Of a DNA stretch of 58,065 nt, positions 8,672 through 17,028 are shown in pieces (position 1 is the stretch's first letter; each line of letters begins with the position of its first letter). Origin of the DNA: Cystobacterineae bacterium. GTDB taxonomy: Bacteria > Myxococcota > Myxococcia > Myxococcales > Myxococcaceae. The stretch lies in the NCBI GenBank assembly GCA_009782175.1, contig WRKR01000016.1, positions 1 through 58,065 on the forward strand. Direction: 5' to 3'. A program made the position numbers and the translations under genes. A model generated the notes under the pieces. That model was given only the letters and a program-made list of their open reading frames with translations, ran no database searches and had not been told where the DNA came from.

Positions 8672-9718
8672 TCAACGGGTCTTTTTTTTGTTTTCGTGAA
8701 ACTGTATCTGCCATAGGTCCACCGCTTTTTTGTGGCACTCATAGTCCGGGCAGAAGACATGCGTCCCATCGTTTTTGGAGACGAAGAAAAGCTCTTTGCA
8801 GTCCATGGGCATCAGTGCTGCTTCAATGGCGGCTTTGCCGCTGCTGGCAATGGGCCCTGGGGGAAGTCCTTTTATTTTATAAGTGTTATAAGGGTGGGGC
8901 GTTTCTAAGTCCTTGCGCGTAATGTTGTTATGAAAATATCCCAGGCGCAGCATTTTCGCATACAGCACGGTTGGATCTGTCTCCAGTCGTTTTCCTTGTC
9001 GAAGTCGGTTGTGGAATACGCAAGAAATGCGAGGGCGTTCTTCGGGGGTACCTGTTTCTTTTTCAATAATGGAGGCCAAGGTGATGGTTTCCAGGAGGTT
9101 CAGCTCAACTTCTGGTTTTCTGGGTGCAGCGGCATAAGTATCCAAAGTGGCCTTCACCATTTTTTTAAGAGCGTCCTCTTCTGTGGCACCGCGGGAGAAG
9201 AGGTAGGTGTCGGGAAATAAAAAGCCTTCCAAGTTTTGGGCAGGCAGGCCCAATTGCTTGGCGAAGGAGGGGTTATGCATGAGAGCTTCAAGCTTGGGTG
9301 CGTCAAAGTCCAGCCCAGCCTCAACCATAATGGGGACGACCTCGTCCATGCGCAAGCCTTCGGGGATGGTGAAGCGATAGGTTTTGACTTGGTTGGCAAT
9401 AATTTGGTTGGTTATTTCAGCGGGGGAGAGCGGACCTATAAACTCATATTCACCGGCTTTGAGTTTGGAGGCCACACCTTCCCGGCGGATCCACTTATAA
9501 AAAAGGGAAGCGTCCTCAATAACCTCGGCCTCTTTGAGTTGTTGGGCCAGGGCGGGAGGGAGTGTTCCGCGTTGAATGAGTACACGTTTAGGTTTTTCAT
9601 TTCCAAAGCGGGTTTGTGCAAACTCGGTGAGCTCTCTCTGTTTAAAAAGCCACCAACCGAGGGCAGACACCAGCAGCACGGACAGGGAGATGCCGACAAA
9701 AAGGAGAATACGCTTCAT
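8672..9718 (-). CDS. mltG: Endolytic murein transglycosylase MltG
   Basis: An inner-membrane lytic transglycosylase that cuts nascent glycan strands and so terminates peptidoglycan polymerisation. About 348 residues with an N-terminal membrane anchor (residues 4-24), a LysM-like region, and the YceG domain with the catalytic Glu in SIIEKETGTPEERP. The C-terminal block PYNTYKIKGLPPGPIASSG is also characteristic. The ATG overlaps the ruvX stop by four bases (ATGA), so the two are translationally coupled; mltG/ruvX neighbourhoods occur in other bacteria. Confidence 0.95.
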   Translation of the reverse strand: MKRILLFVGISLSVLLVSALGWWLFKQRELTEFAQTRFGNEKPKRVLIQRGTLPPALAQQLKEAEVIEDASLFYKWIRREGVASKLKAGEYEFIGPLSPAEITNQIIANQVKTYRFTIPEGLRMDEVVPIMVEAGLDFDAPKLEALMHNPSFAKQLGLPAQNLEGFLFPDTYLFSRGATEEDALKKMVKATLDTYAAAPRKPEVELNLLETITLASIIEKETGTPEERPRISCVFHNRLRQGKRLETDPTVLYAKMLRLGYFHNNITRKDLETPHPYNTYKIKGLPPGPIASSGKAAIEAALMPMDCKELFFVSKNDGTHVFCPDYECHKKAVDLWQIQFHENKKKTR

Positions 9719-10137
9719 AGGGCTTGGCTTTCTTGTGCGTCCAACCAGCTTTGGAGAATGAGGGCGGCGGCGACGTGGTTGACAACTTGCTTTCTTTTCT
9801 CTCGCGAGAGGCTGGCCTGCGTTAACATGCGCTCCGCCATAACAGAGGTGAGCCGCTCATCCCAATAATGCACAGGAAACCCTGTATGCGCACGCAAGCA
9901 TTCTCCCAACTTGCGTGCCGCCTGTGCCGAGGCACCTTCGGTTGCATTCATATGCAGAGGCAACCCCACCACCCATTGTTGGACCTCATGGGCCTTGGCC
10001 AAAGCGGCCAAGGCTTTGGAGTCCGCCTGCAGGTTTTTGCGATGCAGCGTGCTGTGGGGCTGGGCGGTGAGGCCCAAGGCATCTGAAAGGGCAACCCCCA
10101 CGGTTTTGCTGCCAACGTCCAAGCCCATGGTACGCAT
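9715..10137 (-). CDS. ruvX: RuvX/YqgF-family Holliday junction resolvase-like protein
   Basis: A 140-residue RNase H-fold nuclease, the usual family length, implicated in pre-16S rRNA 5' end maturation and in DNA recombination. The first beta strand MGLDVGSKTVGVALSD carries the expected acidic residue, with VGLPLHMN and WDERLTSVMAERML further on. The frame is open to 10185, but the ATG at 10137 has a strong ribosome site (AAAGGAG, 6-base gap) and starts at the domain, so I use it. It is first in a pair with mltG, behind a promoter at 10195-10222. Confidence 0.93.
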   Translation of the reverse strand: MRTMGLDVGSKTVGVALSDALGLTAQPHSTLHRKNLQADSKALAALAKAHEVQQWVVGLPLHMNATEGASAQAARKLGECLRAHTGFPVHYWDERLTSVMAERMLTQASLSREKRKQVVNHVAAALILQSWLDAQESQAL

Positions 10138-10194
10138 GAGAAACTCCTTTAAAGGCACACCCTGGATGAAGAAGCCAAGGCACATCCATGTCGG

Positions 10195-10222
10195 CTTATA
10201 TTTTATAGGGTTTAGCTGTCAA
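10195..10222 (-). promoter_or_regulatory. Putative sigma70 promoter of ruvX-mltG
   Basis: Minus-strand TTGACA (10222-10217) and TATAAG (10200-10195) are 16 bases apart. This predicts a leader of about 50 bases before the ruvX start at 10137. Confidence 0.6.
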
Positions 10223-10274
10223 ACCCTCTGGCATGTTTTCTATGAAATCCACCACCCTAGAGCCCATGCCGGCA

Positions 10275-10326
10275 AAGCCCACAGCGCTGAAGCCCACAGC
10301 GCTGAAGCCCACAGCGCTGAAGCCCA
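10275..10326. repeat. Intergenic 15-base tandem repeat
   Basis: Three identical copies of AAGCCCACAGCGCTG (10275-10289, 10290-10304, 10305-10319) are followed by a 7-base partial copy. The array sits between ruvX and the end of the M48 peptidase gene, with no gene across it. Confidence 0.9.
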
Positions 10327-10408
10327 TGGTGGTGGGGCCCTTGCTGGTGGAGTTGGCCGTGGGTTTTTAAGCCGAGGTGCCAAGCATAGCCTTTAAGCTG
10401 AGCAGGCT

Positions 10409-11605
10409 TCATTCGTTGGGTTGGGGTGGATATAAGGCTTGGATGCGCTCCAGCGGGGGTGGGTGGCTCATTCCCATGAGGACGACCCAGCGTGGTGGGG
10501 AGGGGTTGGCAAGGTTTGCGGTGCTGAGTTTTTGGAGCATGCGTGCGAAAGTGTCGGCGTCATTTGTCAGGGCAATGGCCTGTCGGTCGGCCTCCAGCTC
10601 TCGTGCGCGGCTATAGGCGCCGGAAATGGGGCTTATCAGCAACTGGGCGAGGGAGATGCTTAAAAGCAGCAGAGGGAAAATGCGTGGATCTGCATAGCGC
10701 TCTATGCCCAGCCACGCTTTTTTTTGGGCTTGTTGCAGGAGTTTGTGCAGGCCCCACACGGCGGCCAGGAGGGCCAGGCATGAGGCCAACTGGTTATAGA
10801 GTTTATTTTCATTGGCATGGGCGGCTTCATGGGCCACGGCGGCAATAACCTCATCTTCTTCGAGGGTATTGAGCAAGTTGTCATTGAGGATGAGGGTACG
10901 GCTGGGCCCTTGGCCGGCGAAATAGGCTTGAAGTTTTTTGGTGGTGCGGGAGTTTTCTTCAACCCAAATATCCTGCACTTGCACGTGGGCTTTTTGGAGG
11001 AGTGTTTGAATTTGGCCACGCAACGGAGAGGGGGGCAGGCTGTGTTGTTGATCATAAACGCGTGCGCGCCATGGATCCACGAGGGGCGAGAGGAGCAAGG
11101 CACCTATGCTGACCAGGCCCAGCACCCACCACCAATGTTGAGTCCTTCGAGCAACGCCGAGGAGCCCGACGACGAGGCAGGTGAGGGTTGCGGATTTGAG
11201 TGCAATGCCTTTGAAGAAGTCCACGGCGAAGCTTTGAGGCCCATAAGAGGACATGCCGAAGCGGTGCTCCCAGGCATAGTCGAGGAATATGTGGATGGGC
11301 ACATAGAAGCTTGTCATCAGCAGCATCAGCAGCAAGGTGAAGAGCCATGCGGCACCCAGCCCCGGCCCTTTCCACAAGCGTTGAGAGAATGCGGGGCCGA
11401 CGCGCAGCAGGGGGAGGCTGCTCATGCGCAGGAAAAGGGGGTGGGAGCAAAGTTGTTGAGCGAAGGCATAGACCTGGGGTGTCCAGCGAAAGAGCAGGGC
11501 ATATACCAAGGCCAGATAGGGGAGGCTGGCTGCTTTCCAGACATAGAAAGGGAAAGCATAGGCCTGAGCGCGCGCCCATTGTTCTGCGGAGAAGAGAGCA
11601 TCCAT
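10409..11605 (-). CDS. M48-family (Ste24/CAAX-type) membrane metalloprotease
   Basis: A multi-spanning membrane zinc protease of about 398 residues. The zinc motif HEAAH lies in VIAAVAHEAAHANEN and the third ligand in ELEADRQA, as in Ste24/HtpX relatives. Several hydrophobic segments precede the motif, and another pair lies between the two zinc sites. The C-terminal VVLMGMSHPPPLERIQAL (Ser/His-Pro-Pro then R-I) is typical of the family. I start at the ATG at 11605; the frame extends to 11632. It is the last gene of a minus-strand run after the TPR lipoprotein and the two ArsA-like ATPases, 90 bases from the former. Substrate unknown. Confidence 0.88.
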   Translation of the reverse strand: MDALFSAEQWARAQAYAFPFYVWKAASLPYLALVYALLFRWTPQVYAFAQQLCSHPLFLRMSSLPLLRVGPAFSQRLWKGPGLGAAWLFTLLLMLLMTSFYVPIHIFLDYAWEHRFGMSSYGPQSFAVDFFKGIALKSATLTCLVVGLLGVARRTQHWWWVLGLVSIGALLLSPLVDPWRARVYDQQHSLPPSPLRGQIQTLLQKAHVQVQDIWVEENSRTTKKLQAYFAGQGPSRTLILNDNLLNTLEEDEVIAAVAHEAAHANENKLYNQLASCLALLAAVWGLHKLLQQAQKKAWLGIERYADPRIFPLLLLSISLAQLLISPISGAYSRARELEADRQAIALTNDADTFARMLQKLSTANLANPSPPRWVVLMGMSHPPPLERIQALYPPQPNE

Positions 11606-11695
11606 GGTGGTGGAGTTGGCTAGGGGTGGCATGAGGACATGGGCTTCCTTGAGGTGGACAGAAGCGGGCTATGGGGAGGTGTTGTGAGGGGGGGC

Positions 11696-12691
11696 TTATG
11701 GGGGGGCCTCTTCGGGGCTGTCGAGCAGTTGTTGAGTTAAGCGCAGGAGTCTTTCCCGGGTACGTTTGGGGAAGAAGCCTGTGGCGCCGATGCGCTCTGC
11801 GGTGAGGAGGGTATCCTCATAATTTTCGAGGGCTTGACTCAGGAGGCTGTGCAGGAGTTTGCGCATTTCTCTGCGATAGGCGTCATGCTCTTTGGGGTTG
11901 ATTTCAAGGGGGAGAGGCGAGTCGAGCAATTGTTGGTATAGCGTTTCATACAACTCGCCGATGCGCATGCCTGCGGCGATGGCCCAATAGGTGTTTTGGG
12001 TTTGAATGGTTTGCACAAAAAGCTCCTGTGAGTCCAAGAGGAGCCTTGCTTTTTTCTCAACATCTTCAGCCATGCGGTCCGCGGAGCAGCGGTTGCAAAA
12101 GGGGGATTCGGCAAAGCGCAGGAAGGCAATTTCCGCGAGGAAGAATTTGGCTTTGGCCCAGGCGACTTTTTCCACCTCACCCATGGAAGGAGAGGCCATG
12201 TTGTTGGCGGTTTCCAGGAGGTGTTGAGCCTTGTCGCGCTCACCTTGCTCCAGCAGGCAAATGGCATATTCCGTTGTGGCGCGCAGCTGCCAACGGCTGC
12301 CCAACTCATTGCGCTCTGCAATGGGTTTGAGCAAAGCGACAGCCTCGCTGAGCTGACCGCGCTCATAATAGCTGAGGGCCAGAGGGAAGCAGGCTTCCAC
12401 GCTCATTTCATTGCCATGGGGGTTGGCGATGGGTTTGAGGTTTTTTTCAGCCTCTTCCCAGCGTTTCAGCTCCACCCACAACGTTCCGGCCTGGAGGCAG
12501 TCGGCCCTATATTGGGAGGGGTTTTGCAGGCAAGTTTTAGAGAAGAGGCTGGCTGCTTCCAGGGCGTTTTGGGCATCCATGGCTGCCTGGGCGAGGGAGG
12601 GAGGGGGCTGGTTTTCCACATGGGTTGGAGAAGTGGTTTTGCAGGCCAACACCCCGCAGGCAAGGGTTCCGAGGAGCACAAGCTTTTTCAT
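11696..12691 (-). CDS. TPR-like lipoprotein
   Basis: About 331 residues. MKKLVLLGTLACGVLACK is a lipoprotein signal with lipobox GVLAC. The rest is alpha-helical with tetratricopeptide-like pairs (for example AMDAQNALEAASLFSKTC and ALSYYERGQLSEAVALLKPI), so a scaffold or assembly role in the envelope is likely. The frame opens at 12724, but the ATG at 12691 gives the proper signal and overlaps the preceding ArsA-like gene by four bases (ATGA), indicating coupling. Its tight link with cytoplasmic ArsA-like ATPases is notable because it is itself exported. Confidence 0.8.
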   Translation of the reverse strand: MKKLVLLGTLACGVLACKTTSPTHVENQPPPSLAQAAMDAQNALEAASLFSKTCLQNPSQYRADCLQAGTLWVELKRWEEAEKNLKPIANPHGNEMSVEACFPLALSYYERGQLSEAVALLKPIAERNELGSRWQLRATTEYAICLLEQGERDKAQHLLETANNMASPSMGEVEKVAWAKAKFFLAEIAFLRFAESPFCNRCSADRMAEDVEKKARLLLDSQELFVQTIQTQNTYWAIAAGMRIGELYETLYQQLLDSPLPLEINPKEHDAYRREMRKLLHSLLSQALENYEDTLLTAERIGATGFFPKRTRERLLRLTQQLLDSPEEAPP

Positions 12692-13872
12692 GGGGAGTTT
12701 TGGAAGATGAGAGAGAGTTGCCATAAGCGTTTCAGCTCAGAGTGGCTGCTGTCGAGGGCTGGAATTATTTTCAGGGGAATGTTGTGGCAAAGGGTTTGTA
12801 TTTTTTGCAGGGCATATGCGTCTTCATCGGCTTGTTGCCGGAGGGTTTGATGGGCGAGCTTTATTTTTTTTGCCAGGGTTTTGGGGAGCGCTCGAAGCGC
12901 CTCGCGAGAGTGTGGCTCCAAGGGCAGGTGTGTTTGGTTGACCAGGACTGCGGCGGTTTGGAGTTTGCGTTTTTCCAGGGTTTCCAGGAAGTGCTCTACT
13001 TCAGAAACTCTTTCAGGGTGTGGTGTCGTAACGACCACAAAAGCGGTGGAGGGAGCTTCGAGCAGGTTTTGTGTTTGGCGTGCTCTTGTGCGAAAGCCCT
13101 CATAGAGTTGTCCCATGGAGAGGAGGAATTCGGACAATTGCTCCAGGGTTTGTATTCCCGTAAACCGTGAGAGTGTTTTCAGGAAGAGGTTGTTGCTGGC
13201 TTTCCATAGGCGAAAGCCCCAGCGGCCGGCGGACAACATGGGCAAGAAGAGGTGTTTAGAAATTTCCGTATCCAAAAACCCCAAGAGGTGGCTGGGGGCA
13301 TCCAGAAAGTCCAGTACATTGGCAATAGGAGGCGTATCCAAAACCACCAAGCCATAGTCTCGGCGCATTTTCAGCTCCCACAGTTTTTCAATGGCGATAT
13401 ATTCCTGGGAGCCTGCCAAGGAGTTGGAGAGGGACTGATAGAAGCGGTTGTTAAAAATACGTGTTTTTTGGCTGGGGGTTGCATGGGTGGAGATCAGCTC
13501 ATCCCAGGCATGTTTCGTATCGAGCATCATCGCCCAGAAAGAAGCCATGGGAGGCTGGCCCCCAGCGTCCTTGTTTTGAGCGTCCTTATTTTCAGCACCC
13601 TTGTTTTCAGCGCACGGGTTTTCCTGCGGGTTTGGTGCGGCTTGTATTTCGAGCTTGTGTTGTTGCAGGCAGCAGCGGGCTTCTTGGTTCCCCAGGCGTT
13701 GAAGGCCCAGGGCCTGTGCCAGGCGTTTGGCCGGATCGATGGTACAGACGAGGCTTTTTCGGCCCCGGGTCGCCGCCGCCAAAGCCAGGGCGGCCGAAAG
13801 GGTGGTTTTCCCAACCCCTCCGGGCCCTACGCAAATGAGGACTTCCATGGAGCTTAGCGGCCCAACACTCAC
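12688..13872 (-). CDS. ArsA-like (Get3/ArsA family) ATPase, variant Walker A
   Basis: A SIMIBI-class ATPase of 394 residues. The P-loop GPGGVGKTT lies near the N-terminus and TIDPAKRLAQALG is the ArsA/Get3-type switch segment. The family's signature Lys of the deviant Walker A is Pro here. In ArsA/Get3 that Lys acts across the dimer, so this subunit may depend on its neighbour. Residues about 83-103 are a repeat insertion (see 13563-13622). The start is a GTG overlapping the upstream ArsA-like gene by four bases (GTGA); an ATG at 13848 is an alternative. Such paired ArsA paralogs are known in other bacteria without a settled role; arsenic resistance is not suggested, as there is no arsB or arsR. 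Confidence 0.85.
   Translation of the reverse strand: MSVGPLSSMEVLICVGPGGVGKTTLSAALALAAATRGRKSLVCTIDPAKRLAQALGLQRLGNQEARCCLQQHKLEIQAAPNPQENPCAENKGAENKDAQNKDAGGQPPMASFWAMMLDTKHAWDELISTHATPSQKTRIFNNRFYQSLSNSLAGSQEYIAIEKLWELKMRRDYGLVVLDTPPIANVLDFLDAPSHLLGFLDTEISKHLFLPMLSAGRWGFRLWKASNNLFLKTLSRFTGIQTLEQLSEFLLSMGQLYEGFRTRARQTQNLLEAPSTAFVVVTTPHPERVSEVEHFLETLEKRKLQTAAVLVNQTHLPLEPHSREALRALPKTLAKKIKLAHQTLRQQADEDAYALQKIQTLCHNIPLKIIPALDSSHSELKRLWQLSLIFQNSP
13563..13622. repeat. 15-base tandem repeat inside the ArsA-like gene
   Basis: Four imperfect 15-base units run head to tail (13563-13577, 13578-13592, 13593-13607, 13608-13622), of type CAGCGTCCTTGTTTT on the plus strand. In the protein they give five-residue units such as ENKGA, ENKDA and QNKDA, an acidic/basic linker placed after the switch segment. 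Confidence 0.85.
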
Positions 13873-14780
13873 AGGAGCCCCTCCATTTCTCTCATGTGCT
13901 CAGCCAGCGTGAGGATGGCCTGTCGGGTGGGCCTGGCAAAAGGAATATGTGGGAGTTTAAAAGTGGGCGTTGGCAGTTGAGAGAGCCTGGCAAAGGCGGC
14001 TTTGGACGCTGTGGCCAAGGCGTGTTGTTGTTGAGCCAGCTGCAGGAGTTGAGCTTGGCTGGTCAGCGCGGGGTGGCAAAGCTCACTCTCCTCAAAGAGG
14101 GGGGGGACAAAGCGGTTCAGCAGCATAGCGGCGACGTTCATATGTACTTCTGTTGAGAGGGCGTGGTGCAACTCCAGCGTTTCTTGTACCGCCATTTCTG
14201 AAGGCAGGCTGACGAGGAGGGCGGCAGTGGTTGGGGCTTGGAGTGAAGCATTCATCCACTGAGCATCATCCGCGAGGGCGCCCGGAGGGACAGTACGCAG
14301 CAAGAGGCTGGGGATGGAGAGGAGGCGCGTGACGTGGCCTGTTGCGGGAGCATCCACAATAATTTTGTCAAAGCGATATTGGCCATGGGGTGTTTTTTCG
14401 CGGGCGTGGTGCAGGAGTTTTCCCAGGAGGACAAGCTCTTGAATGGAGGGGATGAAGCGGAGCAGGCGTTGAGTCCATCGGTTTTCGAAGACAGTGCGAT
14501 AGATGGGCTCATATTTGAGTACCATTAAGGCATATTCTTTGAGTGCGGATTGAAATTGCAAGTTAACCATCCACAAGTGGGGCTCTACCAGCTTGGGCTC
14601 TGCGGGGGAGGAGGAATGGCCCAAGAGGGGGGCGAGGCGGTTTGGGGCATTGAGCTCCACGAGGAGTGTTTTGGCCTTTAAGCTGGCGCTATACAGGGCG
14701 AGAGCTGTGGAAACAGAGGATTTCCCCGTACCACCTTTGCCGCTGATAAAGAGCAGTCGTTTGAGAGAAAGCGCAGTCAT
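13869..14780 (-). CDS. ArsA-like (Get3/ArsA family) ATPase, canonical Walker A
   Basis: A 303-residue partner to the ATPase downstream. It keeps the full deviant Walker A (GKGGTGKSS), VELNAPNRL as the following segment, and IIVDAPATGH as the switch/Walker B region, in which the usual DTAPTGHTLR is partly changed. It is the first gene of the run ArsA-ArsA-TPR lipoprotein-M48 peptidase, divergent from a phasin-like gene 68 bases away. I infer that the two ATPases work as a heterodimer, since they overlap and only this one has the signature Lys. Confidence 0.85.
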   Translation of the reverse strand: MTALSLKRLLFISGKGGTGKSSVSTALALYSASLKAKTLLVELNAPNRLAPLLGHSSSPAEPKLVEPHLWMVNLQFQSALKEYALMVLKYEPIYRTVFENRWTQRLLRFIPSIQELVLLGKLLHHAREKTPHGQYRFDKIIVDAPATGHVTRLLSIPSLLLRTVPPGALADDAQWMNASLQAPTTAALLVSLPSEMAVQETLELHHALSTEVHMNVAAMLLNRFVPPLFEESELCHPALTSQAQLLQLAQQQHALATASKAAFARLSQLPTPTFKLPHIPFARPTRQAILTLAEHMREMEGLL

Positions 14781-14848
14781 GGCTTGGCTAAGCGGTCATA
14801 CACTTGACAGAAGAGACAAGAGCAGGCAGATGTCAGCATACACTGGCT

Positions 14849-15232
14849 ATGCGCGAAATCGGTTCTGTCTTTAAAATGTTTCTTGACGCAGGGGAGCAAC
14901 AAATAACTCGGTTGGCAGGGCAACTGATGTCCAACGAGGCTTTTATGTCCGCATTACAAGGGGCCATAGGCAAGGCCATGGATGCGAAGCTTGCCTTGGA
15001 CACCCAAGTGCGCGCCGCTTTGGCGCGGCTGGGCGTTTCCCGCCAGGAGGAAATTGAAAGTTTATATAGTGAAATTAGCATATTGAAGGAAGAGGTGCAG
15101 AGGCTTGGCCAGCAGATAGAGCAGTTGCGCGCCGAAGGCGTGGCGTTGGCAACACCCCTGCCGCGCAAACCTTCTTTGGCTTTGGCTCCAGAGCAGCCGG
15201 AAAAGCGTTATTCTGAAATTTCAGCAGGTTAA
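14849..15232 (+). CDS. Phasin-like coiled-coil protein
   Basis: A small protein (about 127 residues) with an N-terminal helical region and a clear coiled coil near residues 60-100 (EEIESLYSEISILKEEVQRLGQQIEQL), then a Pro/Ala tail. The pattern resembles phasin/PhaF-type proteins that coat polyhydroxyalkanoate granules, and the convergent neighbour encodes a PhaR-type regulator, which supports the reading. No PHA synthase is in the window. I start at the ATG at 14849; the frame opens at a TTG at 14804 and no start has a clear ribosome site. Its stop shares the bases TTAA with the convergent gene. Confidence 0.6.
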   Translation: MREIGSVFKMFLDAGEQQITRLAGQLMSNEAFMSALQGAIGKAMDAKLALDTQVRAALARLGVSRQEEIESLYSEISILKEEVQRLGQQIEQLRAEGVALATPLPRKPSLALAPEQPEKRYSEISAG

Positions 15233-15771
15233 CCTTTTTTTGTCGGAGCATTTTCTTCGAGGGCCCGGATGCGGTTTTCGAGGTTTTCTATGCGAGCATT
15301 CCATTTGGCCAAGTCTCCAGCGGAGACATGCATACTGGCCATAAATTCTTCTGCGAGGGAATATAGCTTTTCATCCAAGCGTCGCTGTGCTTCCGGGGGG
15401 ACATTTTTAGGGCTCTCATGGCCTTTTCCTTCAGGGTTGAGAAGCCTTTCAGCGCTTTCTTTGAGGGATTGAACGCGGGAGCCCCATTCAGTCCGAAGAA
15501 AATCTGCAATAGATTCGCTAGGTTTTTTGACCATTGCTTTAAGCAGGTGGAGGGGCATGCGTCGTTTTTTTCTTTCTTGCTCAAGGACGATGTGGGCCAG
15601 GGTGACGGCCGTCAAGTCCTTTTTTGTAGCATTGTCAATGACTTGGATTTCATATCCTTCCATAACCATGCGGGCGATTTCATCGAGTGTCACATAAGAG
15701 CTGAGGGAGGTGTCATAGAGTTTTCGATTTGAATAGCGTTTGATAACTTTAAGAGAGCGTCCTGCAACCAT
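15229..15771 (-). CDS. PhaR-type polyhydroxyalkanoate regulator (PHB_acc_N domain)
   Basis: Residues about 5-65 carry the domain signature IKRYSNRKLYDTSLSSYVTL, then IARMVMEGYEIQVIDN and LTAVTLAHIVLEQE, matching the DNA-binding N-terminus of PhaR/PhbF repressors, which also sense PHA granules. The C-terminal part is helical with a coiled coil (WNARIENLENRIRALEENA). About 180 residues from the ATG at 15769-15771; the frame continues upstream to 16020 but similarity begins at the chosen start. Stop codons of this gene and the phasin-like gene fall in a single TTAA palindrome at 15229-15232. Confidence 0.88.
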   Translation of the reverse strand: MVAGRSLKVIKRYSNRKLYDTSLSSYVTLDEIARMVMEGYEIQVIDNATKKDLTAVTLAHIVLEQERKKRRMPLHLLKAMVKKPSESIADFLRTEWGSRVQSLKESAERLLNPEGKGHESPKNVPPEAQRRLDEKLYSLAEEFMASMHVSAGDLAKWNARIENLENRIRALEENAPTKKG

Positions 15772-15867
15772 ATTCCCATTTGAATGAAAATCCGCGCTAT
15801 GCTCAATATCTATTCTGAGGTTAGCTTCAATTTTTTTAAACGTCCTAAACGAAGAGCTTAAGCGAAT

Positions 15868-17028
15868 ATGATTGTAAAATGCGAACAGTGCAAGACGCGA
15901 TTTCGGTTGGCGGATGAGAAAATACCCCCTTCGGGCGCGCGAGTGCGTTGTGCGCGTTGCCGGCATGTTTTTCGAGTCCATGGTTTGTCGGCTTCGCATC
16001 AGCCTCTCTATGCGGCGCAACCCTATGCTGCGAACCCACAGAGTTATCCGCAGAGTTATCCGCAGAGCTATGCCCCACAGAGCTATGCTCCGCAGCCTTA
16101 TGCCTCGCAGCCTTATGCTTCTACAGCTCCGGCCAAGGCGGCCTCATCGTCTCGTGTGGAGGAAGATCCATTCGCTTTTTTTGGAGAGCCGGAGCAGATG
16201 GGGACCAGTGAGCCGACGAGGCCTGGTATTTTTTTGCAGGGCGTAGAAGCTTCTCGGCGCAAGGAAGAGGGCAAGTCTTTAGCGCAGCCGCCACGTGTTC
16301 CCACATTTGGAGGAAGCAGTGGTGCCCACATATCCAAGTTGTTTGCGGAGAAGCTGGCCGAGCAAGGAGAAGAGCAGTCCGCGTCCCGTTTTTCCATGCA
16401 GGAAGGCAGAGCCTTGGGAGAAGCGGAAATAGGCGGCGCCATACAAGTGGAATACCTTTCGGATCCATCCGTTTTGCAAAACGCTGAGCCTGCATTGGAT
16501 GGGACTCGAAAGGTGCAGTCCTTTTCTATACCTTCATCCTTGCGTGAGCCTTTGTTGCCGCAAGAGAATTTTGCCACGGAAGGCGTTGGGGCTGATGCAG
16601 AGGAAGAGCTTCCTTCCTTGGATTTTTCGGATGAGGACTCTTCGGCGGGTTTGTTGTCAGCGGCCTCTGAGGATATTGCGCATGACAAAAATGTCAGCGA
16701 GCTGCGAAGGGCGAATGAGTCTGAAATTCGGCGGGCCTTTGTGCAAAGCAAGACAAAAATAGAGCGGCGCAAAGGGTTTCGTCGTGTTTTGAAGGTGTTT
16801 TTTCTTCTGGTGGTTTTGGCCCTGATGCTATTAACAGCGGCGCTGCTCTGGAAGAACAAGCGTTTGGATTTTTCTCGAGAAAGCCTGAAAAATTTGTTTT
16901 CAGAAAAGGAAACGGCGGGCAGCCTCTATGCCAGGCAAGCCCGGCAGCATGCCCCTGAAAGCCTGTTGAATGAGGGTGTGCCTTATCCCCTCACTGTGGG
17001 GATAGAGAATGGGGTGCGCGCCATATGA
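15868..17028 (+). CDS. MJ0042-type zinc-ribbon protein with one membrane segment
   Basis: The N-terminus MIVKCEQCKTRFRLADEKI with later VRCARCRHVFRV is an MJ0042 zinc ribbon with two CxxC knuckles. Then comes a Tyr/Pro/Ser/Gln linker with tandem repeats (residues about 58-85), an acidic disordered stretch, and a single membrane helix near 310-330 (VFFLLVVLALMLLTAALLW) followed by about 60 residues, probably periplasmic. Proteins with this plan are common in Myxococcota and Desulfobacterota and have no firm function. It overlaps the CPBP protease gene by four bases (ATGA), so the two are coupled. Confidence 0.8.
   Translation: MIVKCEQCKTRFRLADEKIPPSGARVRCARCRHVFRVHGLSASHQPLYAAQPYAANPQSYPQSYPQSYAPQSYAPQPYASQPYASTAPAKAASSSRVEEDPFAFFGEPEQMGTSEPTRPGIFLQGVEASRRKEEGKSLAQPPRVPTFGGSSGAHISKLFAEKLAEQGEEQSASRFSMQEGRALGEAEIGGAIQVEYLSDPSVLQNAEPALDGTRKVQSFSIPSSLREPLLPQENFATEGVGADAEEELPSLDFSDEDSSAGLLSAASEDIAHDKNVSELRRANESEIRRAFVQSKTKIERRKGFRRVLKVFFLLVVLALMLLTAALLWKNKRLDFSRESLKNLFSEKETAGSLYARQARQHAPESLLNEGVPYPLTVGIENGVRAI
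16039..16122. repeat. 12- then 15-base tandem repeat in the zinc-ribbon gene
   Basis: Two identical 12-base units (CAGAGTTATCCG, 16039-16062) pass directly into four related 15-base units (16063-16077, 16078-16092, 16093-16107, 16108-16122). They encode QSYP, then QSYAP and QPYAS units in the linker between zinc ribbon and membrane helix. Confidence 0.85.

Noticed and set aside
10275-10326. CRISPR array
   Set aside because: The units are directly adjacent without spacers, and no cas gene is present; the same holds for the other tandem arrays.
12688-14780. Arsenic resistance operon
   Set aside because: Only ArsA-like ATPases are present; arsB, arsC, arsD and arsR are absent and the neighbours point elsewhere.
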